64,000 nucleotides of DNA from Leptolyngbya sp. SIOISBB (GCA_010671905.1 JAAHII010000001.1:558001-622000); one strand, 5' to 3'; shown: positions 38,901 to 47,264, numbered from the stretch's first letter. Notes: generated by a model not told the origin, from the letters alone. Made by a program: numbers and translations.

Positions 38901-41900
38901 GGCGATTGCGAGCGTCATAGTCAAACAACGTCGTCACGTTCCGCGCATTGGTCAGTGCGGTGAGGTTATTGTCCAGGTCATAGTCCAAGCGGGTGACGGG
39001 GGCAGCCAGCGGCCCGGTACCATCCGGGTCGGCCTCGGTGATCTGCGTCTGGCGATTCCGCTCATCGTAGGTGTAAGTCGTGACATTGCCCCGCGCGTCG
39101 GTGAGTGTCGTCAGATTGCCGTCGGCATCGTAGCCCATAGTAGTAATGGGCGATGCCAGTGGCCCGGCCCCATCGGGGTCAGCCTCCGTGATCCGCTCTA
39201 GGCGATTCATGGTGTCATAGTCGTAGAGCGTTTCGTGCTCCCGCCCATCTACGCGCCGCACCAGGTTCCCGGCAGCATCGTAGAAGTACTGGGTGGTCGT
39301 GGTGGTCAGCGGCCCGTCGCCATCGGGGTCAGCCTCGACGATCTCAGTCAAACGATTGCGGGCATCGTAGGTAAACGTCGTACGATTGCCCCGCGCATCG
39401 ACAAAGGCCGACCGGTTACCCGCACTGTCGTACTCATAACTTTCAATCGCCTCGTCGGCGGTGCCTTGGGCCGTGGTAATCGTGGTGACTAGCCCGCGCG
39501 CGTCATAGTCAAAATTGGTGATTCGCCCCAGGGGATCCGTCACCGTATCCACCAGCCCATCGCTCAGGTAGGTCATCGTCGTGACCCGGTCGTCCGCCCC
39601 GCCTACAGCGCCCACCACCTGGCGAATCTCAATAATATTGCCGGTGGCATCCAGCTCGTGCAGGGTCTGGCGGCCCAGCTCATCGGTCGCTTGAATCAGC
39701 TGATTAAACTGAGGATCAAAGATCTGCTGGCGGCCCGCCGCCCCCGAAAGACTATCGACAATCTGGTTGGGATTGCCCTGATCATCGTAGGTAATCGTGG
39801 TGCGATCGCCCGTGCCATCGACAATGGCCGATACCTCTCCACAACTGCAATCGCGCTCGATCGTGACGACATTGCCCACAGCATCGGTCTGCGTCAGCAG
39901 ATTGCCCGCTTGATTCAGGGTGAAGATGGTGGCATTGCCCCGACCATCGGTAAGGGTGGCCGTCGGCGTGAGGAGGTCGGCGGCAGTGGGCGTCAACGCC
40001 ACCGGGGCCGTGGTCGGGTCACTCGTTTGAGCGGGCAACGCGAGCCCCTGTACCTGCACCGGGTCGATATCAATGACGCTGCCATCCCGCCGAATCGAGC
40101 GATCTACCCGGCCAAAGGCATCGTACTCTGTCGTTTCGCGATGGCCCCGCTGATCGATCTCTGCCGTCATCCGAGACTGGTCATCATATTCCCAAGTGCG
40201 AACGGCGGTATCGGGGTCAGTGATGCTTTGCAAATTGCCCGCTGCGTCATACGCCAGCACCGTTTGCCGACCAGCGGGATCCGTAATCGCCGTGACGCGA
40301 CCCTCGGTATAGGTAAACGTCGTTTCTAGCCCGACGGCATCGCGCATCGTCACCAGTTGCCCCGCCGCGTCATAGACATAGGTGAGGGTGTTGCCATTGC
40401 GATCGATCACCGTCTCCAAGCGATTCTGTGCGTTAAAGGTGGTGACCGTCTGGTTTCGCAGCGTCCGCTGAAACGTGCCGTCCGCCAGTCGCTCTAAGCG
40501 GGAATAGTCGCCCGCCTGTGAGACGTAAGCGCCCCCGGCTTCGGTCGGCGGCTGAAAAATCTGATGGGTGCCATCACCGTTCAGCAGCAGCACCGACTCG
40601 TCATCATTGACGACAATTTCTTGCCAGCCCGCCAGGCTCCAGCCGTTACCAAAGGGGCTGCCGGTACGGTTGACCACCGTCACTGTGCCCGTCGTGGTAT
40701 GCCGCAACGGGTCAAAGGTGCCCGCCGCATCAAAAGTTTGAATATCCCGCTCCACCTGGTAGGTGTAGACGCCAGAGGCCTGATCGCTTAGATCTGCCTG
40801 GAGGGCTCCCTGCACCACCGCATTGGTTTGATCCGGCACGGTCCAAAAGTGTTCGCCACCGCTCAAGCCAAACTGATCGCCGGTGTAGCCCGGTACCGCG
40901 ATCGCCGTGTCGCCTGCCTGGATGCTCAGCCGGGCGATTAGCAACTGCGTCCCCGGGGCATCCTGCACGTTTTCGTAGGCAAAATGTACGATGGGCTGCA
41001 CATCGGCAGTCGTGGAGTCATAGTGCAGCGTCAGGGCGCGCGCCATGCCCTGAGATTGGTAGGCCGCCAGGGTGTGGGTCTCAATTAACGCCCCGGAATG
41101 GGTCTCCACGTCGGAGTTGACCTCAACATCATGTTCCGGCGCACAGTTGGTGTCCTGGTTATAGCCAGTGTTGTCCACCGGCGTGGCCTCGATGGGGGGC
41201 TCTACCAGTGTCCGTAAATCAAACACCACCACATTGTTGGTGAAGTCGGTTTCACTGATCCCTTGCGGCTGATTCACCGACAAAATTAAGAACGGTTCGG
41301 CGCTATTGATGGAGAAGGTCTCGGTCCGCACCGCCGAGGTTTCATCCACCGCGATCGCCGCCTGATTGCGGTAGTAAGCATCATCGATGGTGGTACCGGG
41401 GGGAGCGCTATCGGCAGCGATCGGGGTATCGCCCGTGACATCTAACACGTCATCCGACGAGAGCCAAAACCGATTAAAAAAACTGTTTGCCGCAACATCG
41501 GCGCAACTATTATTTCCGCTGAGGTTGGTCACCGCCCAACTCAGTGTGACCGTTCCGTCTGGGTTGCTCTGCAGTTCGGCACCGGGGGCGATGGTCAGAT
41601 CCGGTACTCGAAAGATACAGCCAATGCCGGGAAAACCAGGCAGCGCTCCGACTAAGGAGCTGCGGGTTTCGGCTAAGCCGGTCAGATTGTCTAGCTGGGC
41701 GATCGCATCAGGAGCGCTCTGGGTGGCCGCATCTAACCCCACCTCAGGCTGGACAACACTCTCCTCAGATAACAGCAAGGTGGGCACAGGACTGAGTTGC
41801 CGCGGGGCGTCGCCTCCGAGCACTGTCGACTGAGGCGCTTGTGAGGGCGCTAGCCCCAACAGGGTCTCAGCCGTGGCTAAGTTCAAGCCCTCGCTGTCCA

Positions 41901-41949
41901 GTCCGGTCGCTGCATCCAAAGCCAGTTGACCACAGTCACAGTCCAACAT
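35941..41949 (-). CDS. Full-length RHS/YD-repeat polymorphic toxin
   Basis: A 2,003-residue exported toxin. ATG 41949 has AGGAG at good spacing. There is no classical Sec signal; the N-terminus is MLDCDCGQLALDAATG. About residues 120-270 form a CARDB-like beta domain (PDLTIAPGAELQSN ... NNVVVFDLR); 280-470 is a pre-RHS region; then 35 or more YD repeats form the cocoon, with a DCSCGE break. The core ends LTDHQGSVRDVIDN, RIVYDSFGQVTSET, YYRARYYDPAVGRFLSEDP, LYRYVFNSPTNYTDPTG, the usual self-cleavage region. After a hydrophobic linker (VIAVGAIVGVGIIINS), WCWETVTGG-like (here CWETVTGGYNPDLDPN) and DDL-type spacer, the tip reads YEAEARKQFEQSNIGVQEQV, TRVDLIGRSRSTGSVTIAEA, KSSATASLTPNQAAAFPE: a D...EAK nuclease core of PD-(D/E)XK type. 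Confidence 0.9.
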   Translation of the reverse strand: MLDCDCGQLALDAATGLDSEGLNLATAETLLGLAPSQAPQSTVLGGDAPRQLSPVPTLLLSEESVVQPEVGLDAATQSAPDAIAQLDNLTGLAETRSSLVGALPGFPGIGCIFRVPDLTIAPGAELQSNPDGTVTLSWAVTNLSGNNSCADVAANSFFNRFWLSSDDVLDVTGDTPIAADSAPPGTTIDDAYYRNQAAIAVDETSAVRTETFSINSAEPFLILSVNQPQGISETDFTNNVVVFDLRTLVEPPIEATPVDNTGYNQDTNCAPEHDVEVNSDVETHSGALIETHTLAAYQSQGMARALTLHYDSTTADVQPIVHFAYENVQDAPGTQLLIARLSIQAGDTAIAVPGYTGDQFGLSGGEHFWTVPDQTNAVVQGALQADLSDQASGVYTYQVERDIQTFDAAGTFDPLRHTTTGTVTVVNRTGSPFGNGWSLAGWQEIVVNDDESVLLLNGDGTHQIFQPPTEAGGAYVSQAGDYSRLERLADGTFQRTLRNQTVTTFNAQNRLETVIDRNGNTLTYVYDAAGQLVTMRDAVGLETTFTYTEGRVTAITDPAGRQTVLAYDAAGNLQSITDPDTAVRTWEYDDQSRMTAEIDQRGHRETTEYDAFGRVDRSIRRDGSVIDIDPVQVQGLALPAQTSDPTTAPVALTPTAADLLTPTATLTDGRGNATIFTLNQAGNLLTQTDAVGNVVTIERDCSCGEVSAIVDGTGDRTTITYDDQGNPNQIVDSLSGAAGRQQIFDPQFNQLIQATDELGRQTLHELDATGNIIEIRQVVGAVGGADDRVTTMTYLSDGLVDTVTDPLGRITNFDYDARGLVTTITTAQGTADEAIESYEYDSAGNRSAFVDARGNRTTFTYDARNRLTEIVEADPDGDGPLTTTTTQYFYDAAGNLVRRVDGREHETLYDYDTMNRLERITEADPDGAGPLASPITTMGYDADGNLTTLTDARGNVTTYTYDERNRQTQITEADPDGTGPLAAPVTRLDYDLDNNLTALTNARNVTTLFDYDARNRLERTTSADPDGDGPLPTLVTEYDYNAVDLLTQLTRPGGRTTVYQYDELNRLVQLTEPDPDGTGPLTAPVTLYDYDLVGNQTQLTDALGRVTTFDYDARNRLTQITDPDPDGTGPLAAPVTGYTYDATNNQTAIIDSLGRTTTFQYDGRNRLIQITDPDPDGAGAQIAPLTRYSYDAVNNLTATSNALGHTTQYQYDALNRQIAVIDPLGAATQYGYDAVDNLLSVTDPLNNQTSYTYDGLNRLSQETNALGFSRTYGYDAMDNLTQLSDRRGQTRQFTYDNLDRRIGEQWLDAAEAVQRTFDYGFDALGRLTQVQDTDALSGTVLSRNTYNFDALDRVTSETVITAPAVPEVVFNYSYDAVDNRTQTTDTIAGTLSGITDYTYDALDRMTQVQQSGTGVQPKRVEMGYNVASELTSLSRFVGADGTTPVASTSYSYDGTGRLAQLTHATDTATIADYQFDYDAANRLTNFVAPDGTATYTYDDRDQLTGADYTAQSNEAYTYDDNGNRTNPGYQTTANNQLTSDGVFTYEYDNEGKRIRRTRISDGQVTTYEWDHRQRLVAVSEGDGTTVTQRITYTYDAFDRRLSQSVDSDGDGPVTATTEHFVYDGDHIALVFDEAGTQTHRYLHGPNVDQILAEETAAGDVHWALTDHQGSVRDVIDNSGNILNRIVYDSFGQVTSETNPDFDFRFGYTGREQDDATGMMYYRARYYDPAVGRFLSEDPIGFDAGDANLYRYVFNSPTNYTDPTGEFAQVAVPVIAVGAIVGVGIIINSQLQTPEAQEAIEDFFQQCWETVTGGYNPDLDPNSPIWNNLPLPQFDWDEILQTPMGDIRDLFPGGFGEGTQPQIEDFIPMPGDTLDSLSQPFFESADNPNNKAEQLQQNRTQGAEYEAEARKQFEQSNIGVQEQVTIRTQSGVRTRVDLIGRSRSTGSVTIAEAKSSATASLTPNQAAAFPEIETSGGVVVGRGKPGFPGGTTIPPTKVEIIRP

Positions 41950-42056
41950 GAAATAACTCCTAAGATCAAACGTCAAAAAGGGGTTCGATTAATTCATCAA
42001 TGCGGTGCCCCATCACCCTTCTCAACCTCACCACTGGAAAATTCAGCTCTAAACCA

Positions 42057-42180
42057 AGGATCGGAAATTAAAAAATGTGCTGATTTATCCCCTCTCAGGA
42101 GGGGTGCCCGCAGGGCGGAGTGGGTTCCTATCGCTCGCACTACCGGCCAAGCCACCCCGCTGCCCCTCTCAGGAGGGGAT
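42057..42180. repeat. Dispersed palindromic repeat D, copy 1
   Basis: Two CCCCTCTCAGGAGGGG palindromes at 42089-42104 and 42163-42178 flank a GC-rich segment (TGCCCGCAGGGCGGAG). The same structure with the same outer flank (AGGATCGGAAATT) occurs inverted at 47332-47452. Noncoding; upstream of the RHS gene. Confidence 0.7.
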
Positions 42181-43264
42181 ATGACATCCGGCTTTGCTTC
42201 AAGGCAAATTGCGGAATTGATTCAATTCTCATTCCTAAGAAGGCTGAGTTTAACTTGGCTCAGTAGCAGGCTATGTAATCAGGAAATTTGAGATTAATGG
42301 GTGGAACGTCTCACCCAACTTGCGCCGGAGAGGGTAAGAGAATCAAAAAAAAAAGCGTTTGGAAAGCAAAACCACCTATTGAATATTGATGAATTTAAGC
42401 TGAATTTAAATTCACCAAATGCCACGGGAAAGGTGATTGCAGGCTGTTACATCTGCCTGACGCGCTCAATTATGGCAGTTGAAAATAAGCAATAACAGCA
42501 CAAGTGAAATAGCATCAACTCGCAGAATAAACCCTAGCTAAAAGTCGCCACAAAAGCAACCTATTTTGGTGATTTAATTAAATCCTTTTTCAAAAATAAA
42601 ATTTATTTTTTGACGCTTTTGAAAAGCTTGAAACTATTTTTGATGGCTGAGGAATTAATGATTTTGAAAACGGAAAATTTATTGCGATATCTTGCATGGC
42701 AGAGACAGCATTCTGAATCAAATCCTGTACTTGAGTTAATGAATTGAATTCAATTAGATTGATGAAAATATGACCGCAACAAGTTTTTGGGGCAACGCTT
42801 TTGCTACTTGAGGCCAGTCAAGATATTGAATCAAGGAGATGAGAGCGATCTTTCGAGTCAATCAGTTTGATGAGCCGGGTCTCTCAGCTCGGAATGCCCT
42901 TAACCAGACGTTAAACCGCGTTGAAGTAATAGTGCTTCTGGCAGAACAACTGCGGTTGATGGCAAAAAAAAGGCATAAACCCAGATGTCAGAGGGTGGAA
43001 ATTTGTCTCTCAATACTTTGCGATCGGGTACAGCCTCGTGCGGAAATCACACAAATTTCCAGGCTTTCCCCAGTTTTCTCGCACTCCCAAAGTTGCGCAG
43101 CCGGCAAACACACTGAATTAAGTTAGCTGGGGGTCATAGCGAACACAGCGAGGGTAGTCCCCCAGCGATAGCCAGCCGCAGTGTGGTTCGAACACTCTAG
43201 ATGGCTAAGTCGGTAGACGCAAGTATGGTGTAGACGGGTTTTCTCCTCACGGAGATGCGTCGCG
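42181..43264. other. AT-rich gap upstream of the RHS gene
   Basis: No gene is supported here. Short open frames at 42301-42495 and 42839-43126 lack homology, codon bias or a usable ribosome site. The long AT-rich tract at 42540-42800 is a plausible location for the promoter of the leftward RHS gene, but no clear -10/-35 pair could be chosen. Confidence 0.4.
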
Positions 43265-43375
43265 TATAGCAGAATGCGGAAGGTGGAGGTCGGAATGCGA
43301 ATGCGGAATTGAAATGCTTGCTAGAAAGTGGTTTCAACAATCCAGGGCGACCTGATCAAACTGCAGCTTGCTATA
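43265..43375. repeat. MITE-like repeat A, copy 3
   Basis: TATAGCAGAATGCGGA start and GCAGCTTGCTATA end, 111 bases, closely matching copy 1 at 4359 including TTTC(A/G)ACAATCCAGGGCGACC. Confidence 0.75.
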
Positions 43376-43398
43376 GGCACAGCCAGCCTGAAAGACTT

Positions 43399-43461
43399 AC
43401 GACTCCGCTCAACCCTCGACGTCTGATCCAGGCGATAATCCAGCTGATTGAACGGAGTCGT
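43399..43461. repeat. Inverted repeat next to repeats A and B
   Basis: ACGACTCCGCTCAA and TTGAACGGAGTCGT (13 of 14 paired) around a 35-base centre. Lies between repeat A copy 3 and repeat B copy 2 in a cluster of noncoding mobile-looking pieces. Confidence 0.55.
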
Positions 43462-43503
43462 AATCAGCAATAGGTTTTAAAGTTTGATTAGGCTCTGCTA
43501 CTC

Positions 43504-43631
43504 AGGGCGCGTCATCAGTTAATCCCAGAAGCCTTTGGGGCAAAGCATTTCCGCGCCCGCCTTCACGCCATAGGCGAGGGGCTGCCGTTCCTTTGCTGCA
43601 AGGGTTTGACTGCGACCGGATGACAGACCCT
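43504..43631 (-). repeat. Dispersed 128-base repeat B, copy 2
   Basis: Reverse-complement counterpart of 6980-7107, same length, sharing CCCCAAAGGCTTCTGGGATT and both ends. Confidence 0.7.
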
Positions 43632-43715
43632 AGAACCCTTGCGTGAGCAGTCTTTCATTTCCATAGGACTTGTCCTTCCCGAAGGGGACTCCGCATGCTG
43701 CATTCCATGCTCTGC

Positions 43716-43820
43716 TATAGCAGAATTCGGAATGCTGAGGTCGGAATGCGGAATTGAAAGGTTTGTCAGACGCCGATTACAGCGATCTGGAGTAATCTAA
43801 CCAAACTGTAGCTCGCTATA
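43716..43820. repeat. MITE-like repeat A, copy 4
   Basis: TATAGCAGAATTCGGAATG start and CTCGCTATA end, 105 bases, with a more diverged centre than copies 1 and 3. Confidence 0.7.
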
Positions 43821-43901
43821 TATCGTGAAGTCCGCCCCTGAGCCCTTCCTGACCTGAAAATAAGCGCACCTTAATCTCTGCCTGAACAAGTTGAGTACTG
43901 A

Positions 43902-44558
43902 CTAAACTTGAACGGGATATTCAGCCTCTCGGCGATCAGATTGCAGCTTGATGATTCGCCGCTCAGCCGTAGCGTCGTTGCCATAGCAGACACGCTTGAG
44001 CAATGCGGCATCGTGACTAATGGCGATCACACCGACGTGATATTGACGGGCAAAGTCTAAAACTACCTGCCAAATGAGCGCCTGAGTATTGACATCGAGC
44101 ATGGCGGTCATTTCATCGGCAATCAGGTAGCGAGTATGGCGATTGAGGACGCGGGCGATCGCCACCCGCTGCAACTCCCCACCGCTTAACTCATGGGGAT
44201 AGCGGGTCAGCCAGTCGGGATGAATGCCGAGAGCATCGAGGATGTGCTGTTGCGGCGGATGTCCTTCCCGTAGAATGCGGTCAATCCGCCAGCGGGGATT
44301 CACCGACAATTCAGGGGTTTGAAAGACTAGCTGCACGGGGCAGTAGCCTCGGCAGGGCAGGGGTTGTTCATCCAGCGTCACTTGTCCTTGAGTGGGGGTC
44401 AGATATCCGGCCAACAATTTCCCCAGGGTGGTTTTGCCATAGCCCGACGGGGCCATGAGGCCAACGACTTCCCCCGGCATGATGGCAATTGTTTGGTCTT
44501 GCACTACCCACGGCAGCTTTGAACCGTAGCGAAACCAGAGATCTTTACCTATCAGCAT
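43902..44558 (-). CDS. ABC importer ATPase, second (OppF/NikE/YntE-like)
   Basis: A 218-residue ATPase. Walker A APSGYGKTT, signature LSGGELQRVAIAR and Walker B RYLIADEMTAMLD are intact, with the switch histidine in VIAISHDAAL. PVQLVFQTPELSVNPRWRID is characteristic of the second ATPase of the nickel/peptide/opine importers. It overlaps the end of the first ATPase gene by 14 bases, so the two are translationally linked. It lacks the C-terminal Opp extension found in its partner, as expected. Confidence 0.88.
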   Translation of the reverse strand: MLIGKDLWFRYGSKLPWVVQDQTIAIMPGEVVGLMAPSGYGKTTLGKLLAGYLTPTQGQVTLDEQPLPCRGYCPVQLVFQTPELSVNPRWRIDRILREGHPPQQHILDALGIHPDWLTRYPHELSGGELQRVAIARVLNRHTRYLIADEMTAMLDVNTQALIWQVVLDFARQYHVGVIAISHDAALLKRVCYGNDATAERRIIKLQSDRREAEYPVQV

Positions 44559-45474
44559 GAATGCACCTCACCCAACCTTGACGAATCAACCGCAGTTTGG
44601 GGCGCGTCTGTTCACATTCGGCGGTGCCCCAGGGACAGCGATCGCCATACAGACATCCCATTGGCAAATTTTCCGGACTCGGCTGGTTTCCGGGCACCGG
44701 CACAAAGTCGTTTTGGGGCAGCGATCGCCAAAGCGACTGAGTATAGGGATGACGCAGCTTGCCCGCCGCAAAGTCTTGGGCATCAGCGATTTCGACCGTC
44801 GTCCCGGCATAGAAGACGGCCACGCGATCGGCGACCTGCAAGGCCGCTTCGATATCGTGGGTGATCAGGATGACGCCCCGTCCCTCCTGGGCCAGTTCTC
44901 GCAGATGATTCAGGGTTTCAGTGACCACATCCGGGTGTAATCCGGGGGTGGGTTCATCGGCAATCACCAGCTGGGCTGGGGTCACCACTGCAGTTGAGAC
45001 CAACACCCGCCGTGCCATACCGCCAGAGAGCTGAAATGGGTAGCGCTTGGGCGTATAAGCGGGCAAATCATAACGGTTAAAAGTGCGCTTCATTAAGGTT
45101 CTGGCAGGTGCAGCGGGTAAGCCACTGAGCTGCCCCACCCGCTGCACCTGCCGTCCCACGGTCATTAACGGGTCGAGGTAGCCGACCGATTGGGGAATGA
45201 GGGCGATCGCCTTGCCGCGCAAAGCCTCGCACCGTTCTGGGGTCAATGACTGTCCCTGAAACTCCACCGTCCCCGATAGCTGAGCGTTCTCCGGCAATAT
45301 CCCCAACAGCGCATGGGCCAGCAGACTCTTGCCAGAACCACTCGCGCCCACCACCGCCACGACTTCTCCCGCCTGAACCGTTAAATCCAGGTCAGTGATC
45401 ACGGTTAGCTGTTTTCGGCGCAGTCCTTGCTCGTATTGGGTGAAGGTAACACCGAGATTAGAGATGGTCAGCAT
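44545..45474 (-). CDS. ABC importer ATPase, first (OppD/NikD/YntD-like)
   Basis: About 310 residues from ATG 45474 (MLTISNLGVTFTQYEQ). Walker A GASGSGKSLL, Q-loop LIPQSVGYLDPLMTVG, signature QLSGGMARR, Walker B QLVIADEPTPGLHPDV and the switch ITHDIEAAL are present. The oligopeptide-transporter C-terminal domain follows with a cysteine set (GCLYGDRCPWGTAECEQTRP and WVRCIHADR) that may bind an iron-sulfur cluster, as in OppD relatives. An earlier start at 45609 is in frame but lies in low-complexity, non-conserved sequence. The GG-MARR variant of the signature is unusual but seen in this subfamily. Confidence 0.88.
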   Translation of the reverse strand: MLTISNLGVTFTQYEQGLRRKQLTVITDLDLTVQAGEVVAVVGASGSGKSLLAHALLGILPENAQLSGTVEFQGQSLTPERCEALRGKAIALIPQSVGYLDPLMTVGRQVQRVGQLSGLPAAPARTLMKRTFNRYDLPAYTPKRYPFQLSGGMARRVLVSTAVVTPAQLVIADEPTPGLHPDVVTETLNHLRELAQEGRGVILITHDIEAALQVADRVAVFYAGTTVEIADAQDFAAGKLRHPYTQSLWRSLPQNDFVPVPGNQPSPENLPMGCLYGDRCPWGTAECEQTRPKLRLIRQGWVRCIHADR

Positions 45475-45589
45475 GGAGGGCGTGGATGGGGGGGAGGTAT
45501 GGGTAGTAGATGAGGGTAGGGGTGGGCAGTGGCCCACCAGCATAAAATCCAAGTATTCGGACAGGTTCTTAGTGAGTCCGACAGCCAGT

Positions 45590-45937
45590 TTAGAAAGGGA
45601 GATGCTCAACCGTATTCAGCCACTCGTCTTGGGTGGAAACTTGGGCGATGAGTGCCAAATCTTTCACAAATTGCCCAATGGTGCCACCTAGTTGATGACC
45701 AAAAATGAGACCGCCAAAGGGCTTACCTTGGCGTTGCCAATCCTCAGCGAGGGCTTTAAAGCGAATGTCTTGAGTAAATAAGATTCTTTCAAGGAAACAA
45801 GCTCTTTCTAAAAGTTGATCATCAGGCAATTGCCCAGAACCGTCCTCTAAGGCGGTCAGCACATCAATACCGCGACGACGAAGTTGCTCAGTAATTGCTT
45901 GCGGAACGTGGACATCCATATAAAATCGGATCGCCAC
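45590..45937 (-). CDS. DUF5615 PIN-like toxin
   Basis: A 115-residue protein starting at GTG 45937: MAIRFYMDVHVPQAITEQLR (early Asp), RGIDVLTALEDGSGQLPDDQ (Glu/Asp pair), LFTQDIRFKALAEDWQRQG (Asp) and GGLIFGHQ. This is the acidic arrangement of the PIN-like DUF5615 family, usually paired with a DUF433 protein as a VapBC-type toxin-antitoxin. The start codon follows the antitoxin's TAA directly, with no spacing. Confidence 0.82.
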   Translation of the reverse strand: MAIRFYMDVHVPQAITEQLRRRGIDVLTALEDGSGQLPDDQLLERACFLERILFTQDIRFKALAEDWQRQGKPFGGLIFGHQLGGTIGQFVKDLALIAQVSTQDEWLNTVEHLPF

Positions 45938-46252
45938 TTACCGTAATCCTCTGGCTTGCATGCGAACGCTAAACGGCGAGGGCGGTGCTTGCAGCTTGGA
46001 TGTTTGGGCTTGTTCCCACTCTTTCCGAATTTCATCGTCGATTTCGTCCTGGTGATCAAAGTAGTACCCCATTGCCGCGTAGGCTTCGGCCGGATGCAGA
46101 TAAGCATGCTGGCGGCACATCTCCTCAACCGACCAGCCATAGGCGAGATAGTCCATCACGATCTGAGCCACCCTGATACGCGGCAGCCTGTGCAGATGGG
46201 CCGGTTGATCCGGTTTTTTGGCAATGTGAGGGTAAACGATTTGAGAGGTCAT
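45938..46252 (-). CDS. DUF433 antitoxin
   Basis: A 104-residue protein from ATG 46252. The DUF433 core is LPRIRVAQIVMDYLAYGWSV, EEMCRQHAYLHPAEAYAAMG, YYFDHQDEIDDEI: a short strand, then a winged-helix-like segment ending in an acidic helix. It precedes the DUF5615 gene as usual for this pair. An upstream in-frame start at 46537 would extend it into a Cys-rich, non-conserved stretch and is rejected. The pair sits between permease and ATPase genes of an ABC operon. Confidence 0.82.
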   Translation of the reverse strand: MTSQIVYPHIAKKPDQPAHLHRLPRIRVAQIVMDYLAYGWSVEEMCRQHAYLHPAEAYAAMGYYFDHQDEIDDEIRKEWEQAQTSKLQAPPSPFSVRMQARGLR

Positions 46253-46346
46253 GGTCTGGGTAGCCTTGATTAGCTTCAAACTAGCATGAGTAAAGGAATT
46301 GAGGGTTAAGGAGTAGGGATTGGCTTCCCTGTTCCCTCTTCCCTTC

Positions 46347-47204
46347 TCATTCCTGACTCGTCTTCGGATCGAGCAGCGATCGCACGTTTTCTCCCAACCA
46401 GTCAAAAGCCTTGACCGAGAGCAACAGCAGCAGCCCTGGCATGACGCCGAGCCACCAGTAGCCGGTGGAGAGATGACGCATCGATTCCGCCAGAATGATG
46501 CCGATCGCGGGAATATGCGGCGACAGCCCAATGCCAATAAATGACAAGGCCGCCTCGTGCAAAATGGCGTGGGGAAACAGGAGGATCAGGCCCACCAGCA
46601 GTTGCGGAATGATGTGGGGCACCATGTGGTGACGGGCAATCCAGAGGGGCGATCGGCCCAGGCGGTGAGAGAGCTGCACATAGTCAGAGCTATTGACCTG
46701 TAAGACTTCTGCTCGGATCACCCGCGCTAAGCTCGTCCAGTGGGTAAGCGCCACGGCAATGATGACGCCCGTCGTGCCCCCTCCTGCCGCAAAGGCGATC
46801 AAAATCAGCAGCACCAAATGCGGCAGGCTGAAGAACACGTCGATAATCCAGGTGATCACGGCATCGACCCAGCCGCCGAAAGTACCCGCCGCGAGTCCGA
46901 GTCCAGTACCGATCAGCGCGCTGATAGCAGCGGCCAGAAGGCCGATGCGCAAACTGAGAGACATGCCGTGCAGGGAACGGCTGAGCATATCCCGCCCTAA
47001 CCAGTCGGTACCAAAGGGGTGAGCCAGAGCAGGGGGTTGGTTGCGCTGAGCCAACACGGGGCTGAGACCCCCGTCACCCATCACCCAGGGGCTGAGTATC
47101 ACCACTAATAGAAACAGCGCACAAAGCGCAATCCCCCAAAGGGTTTGCTGCCGCCGATTACTGCCGACTTTTGGGAGTGATAGTGGCGAGGAGAGGGTGG
47201 TCAT
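46347..47204 (-). CDS. ABC importer permease, DppC/NikC-like
   Basis: A 285-residue permease from ATG 47204. An N-terminal helix (LWGIALCALFLLVVILSPWV) precedes HPFGTDWLGRDMLSRSLHGM, a hallmark of the DppC/OppC class, and five more helices. The ATPase-contacting EAA loop is RSPLWIARHHMVPHIIPQLL. The C-terminus has HEAALSFIGIGLSPHIPAIG, also typical. The gene is downstream of the DppB-like permease with a 290-base spacer containing repeat D and short tandem repeats. Confidence 0.9.
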   Translation of the reverse strand: MTTLSSPLSLPKVGSNRRQQTLWGIALCALFLLVVILSPWVMGDGGLSPVLAQRNQPPALAHPFGTDWLGRDMLSRSLHGMSLSLRIGLLAAAISALIGTGLGLAAGTFGGWVDAVITWIIDVFFSLPHLVLLILIAFAAGGGTTGVIIAVALTHWTSLARVIRAEVLQVNSSDYVQLSHRLGRSPLWIARHHMVPHIIPQLLVGLILLFPHAILHEAALSFIGIGLSPHIPAIGIILAESMRHLSTGYWWLGVMPGLLLLLSVKAFDWLGENVRSLLDPKTSQE

Positions 47205-47219
47205 GGTAAGGGATGTGAG

Positions 47220-47264
47220 GAGTTTTGAATGTTGAGTTTTGAATGTTGAGTTTTGAGCATTGAG
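47220..47264. repeat. Short tandem repeat (TTTTGAATGTTGAG)
   Basis: Three degenerate copies of a 14-15 base unit lie just upstream of the DppC-like gene; related AT-rich sequence (ATTCAAAATTCAAAATTGAG) occurs at 47460-47485 on the far side of repeat D. Confidence 0.6.

Noticed and set aside
38512-40329. Two long plus-strand open frames (229 and 223 codons) inside the RHS gene
   Set aside because: They are antisense to YD repeats; the repeats' periodic GC-rich codons keep the opposite strand open. No ribosome sites or recognisable protein motifs.
36900-41200. Regularly spaced repeats resembling a CRISPR array
   Set aside because: The period follows YD-repeat codons within an open frame and the repeats vary as protein repeats do.
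42839-43126. 95-codon frame in the gap upstream of rhs
   Set aside because: The AAGGAG-like sequence directly abuts the ATG with no spacing, composition is unlike genes here and no motif is seen.
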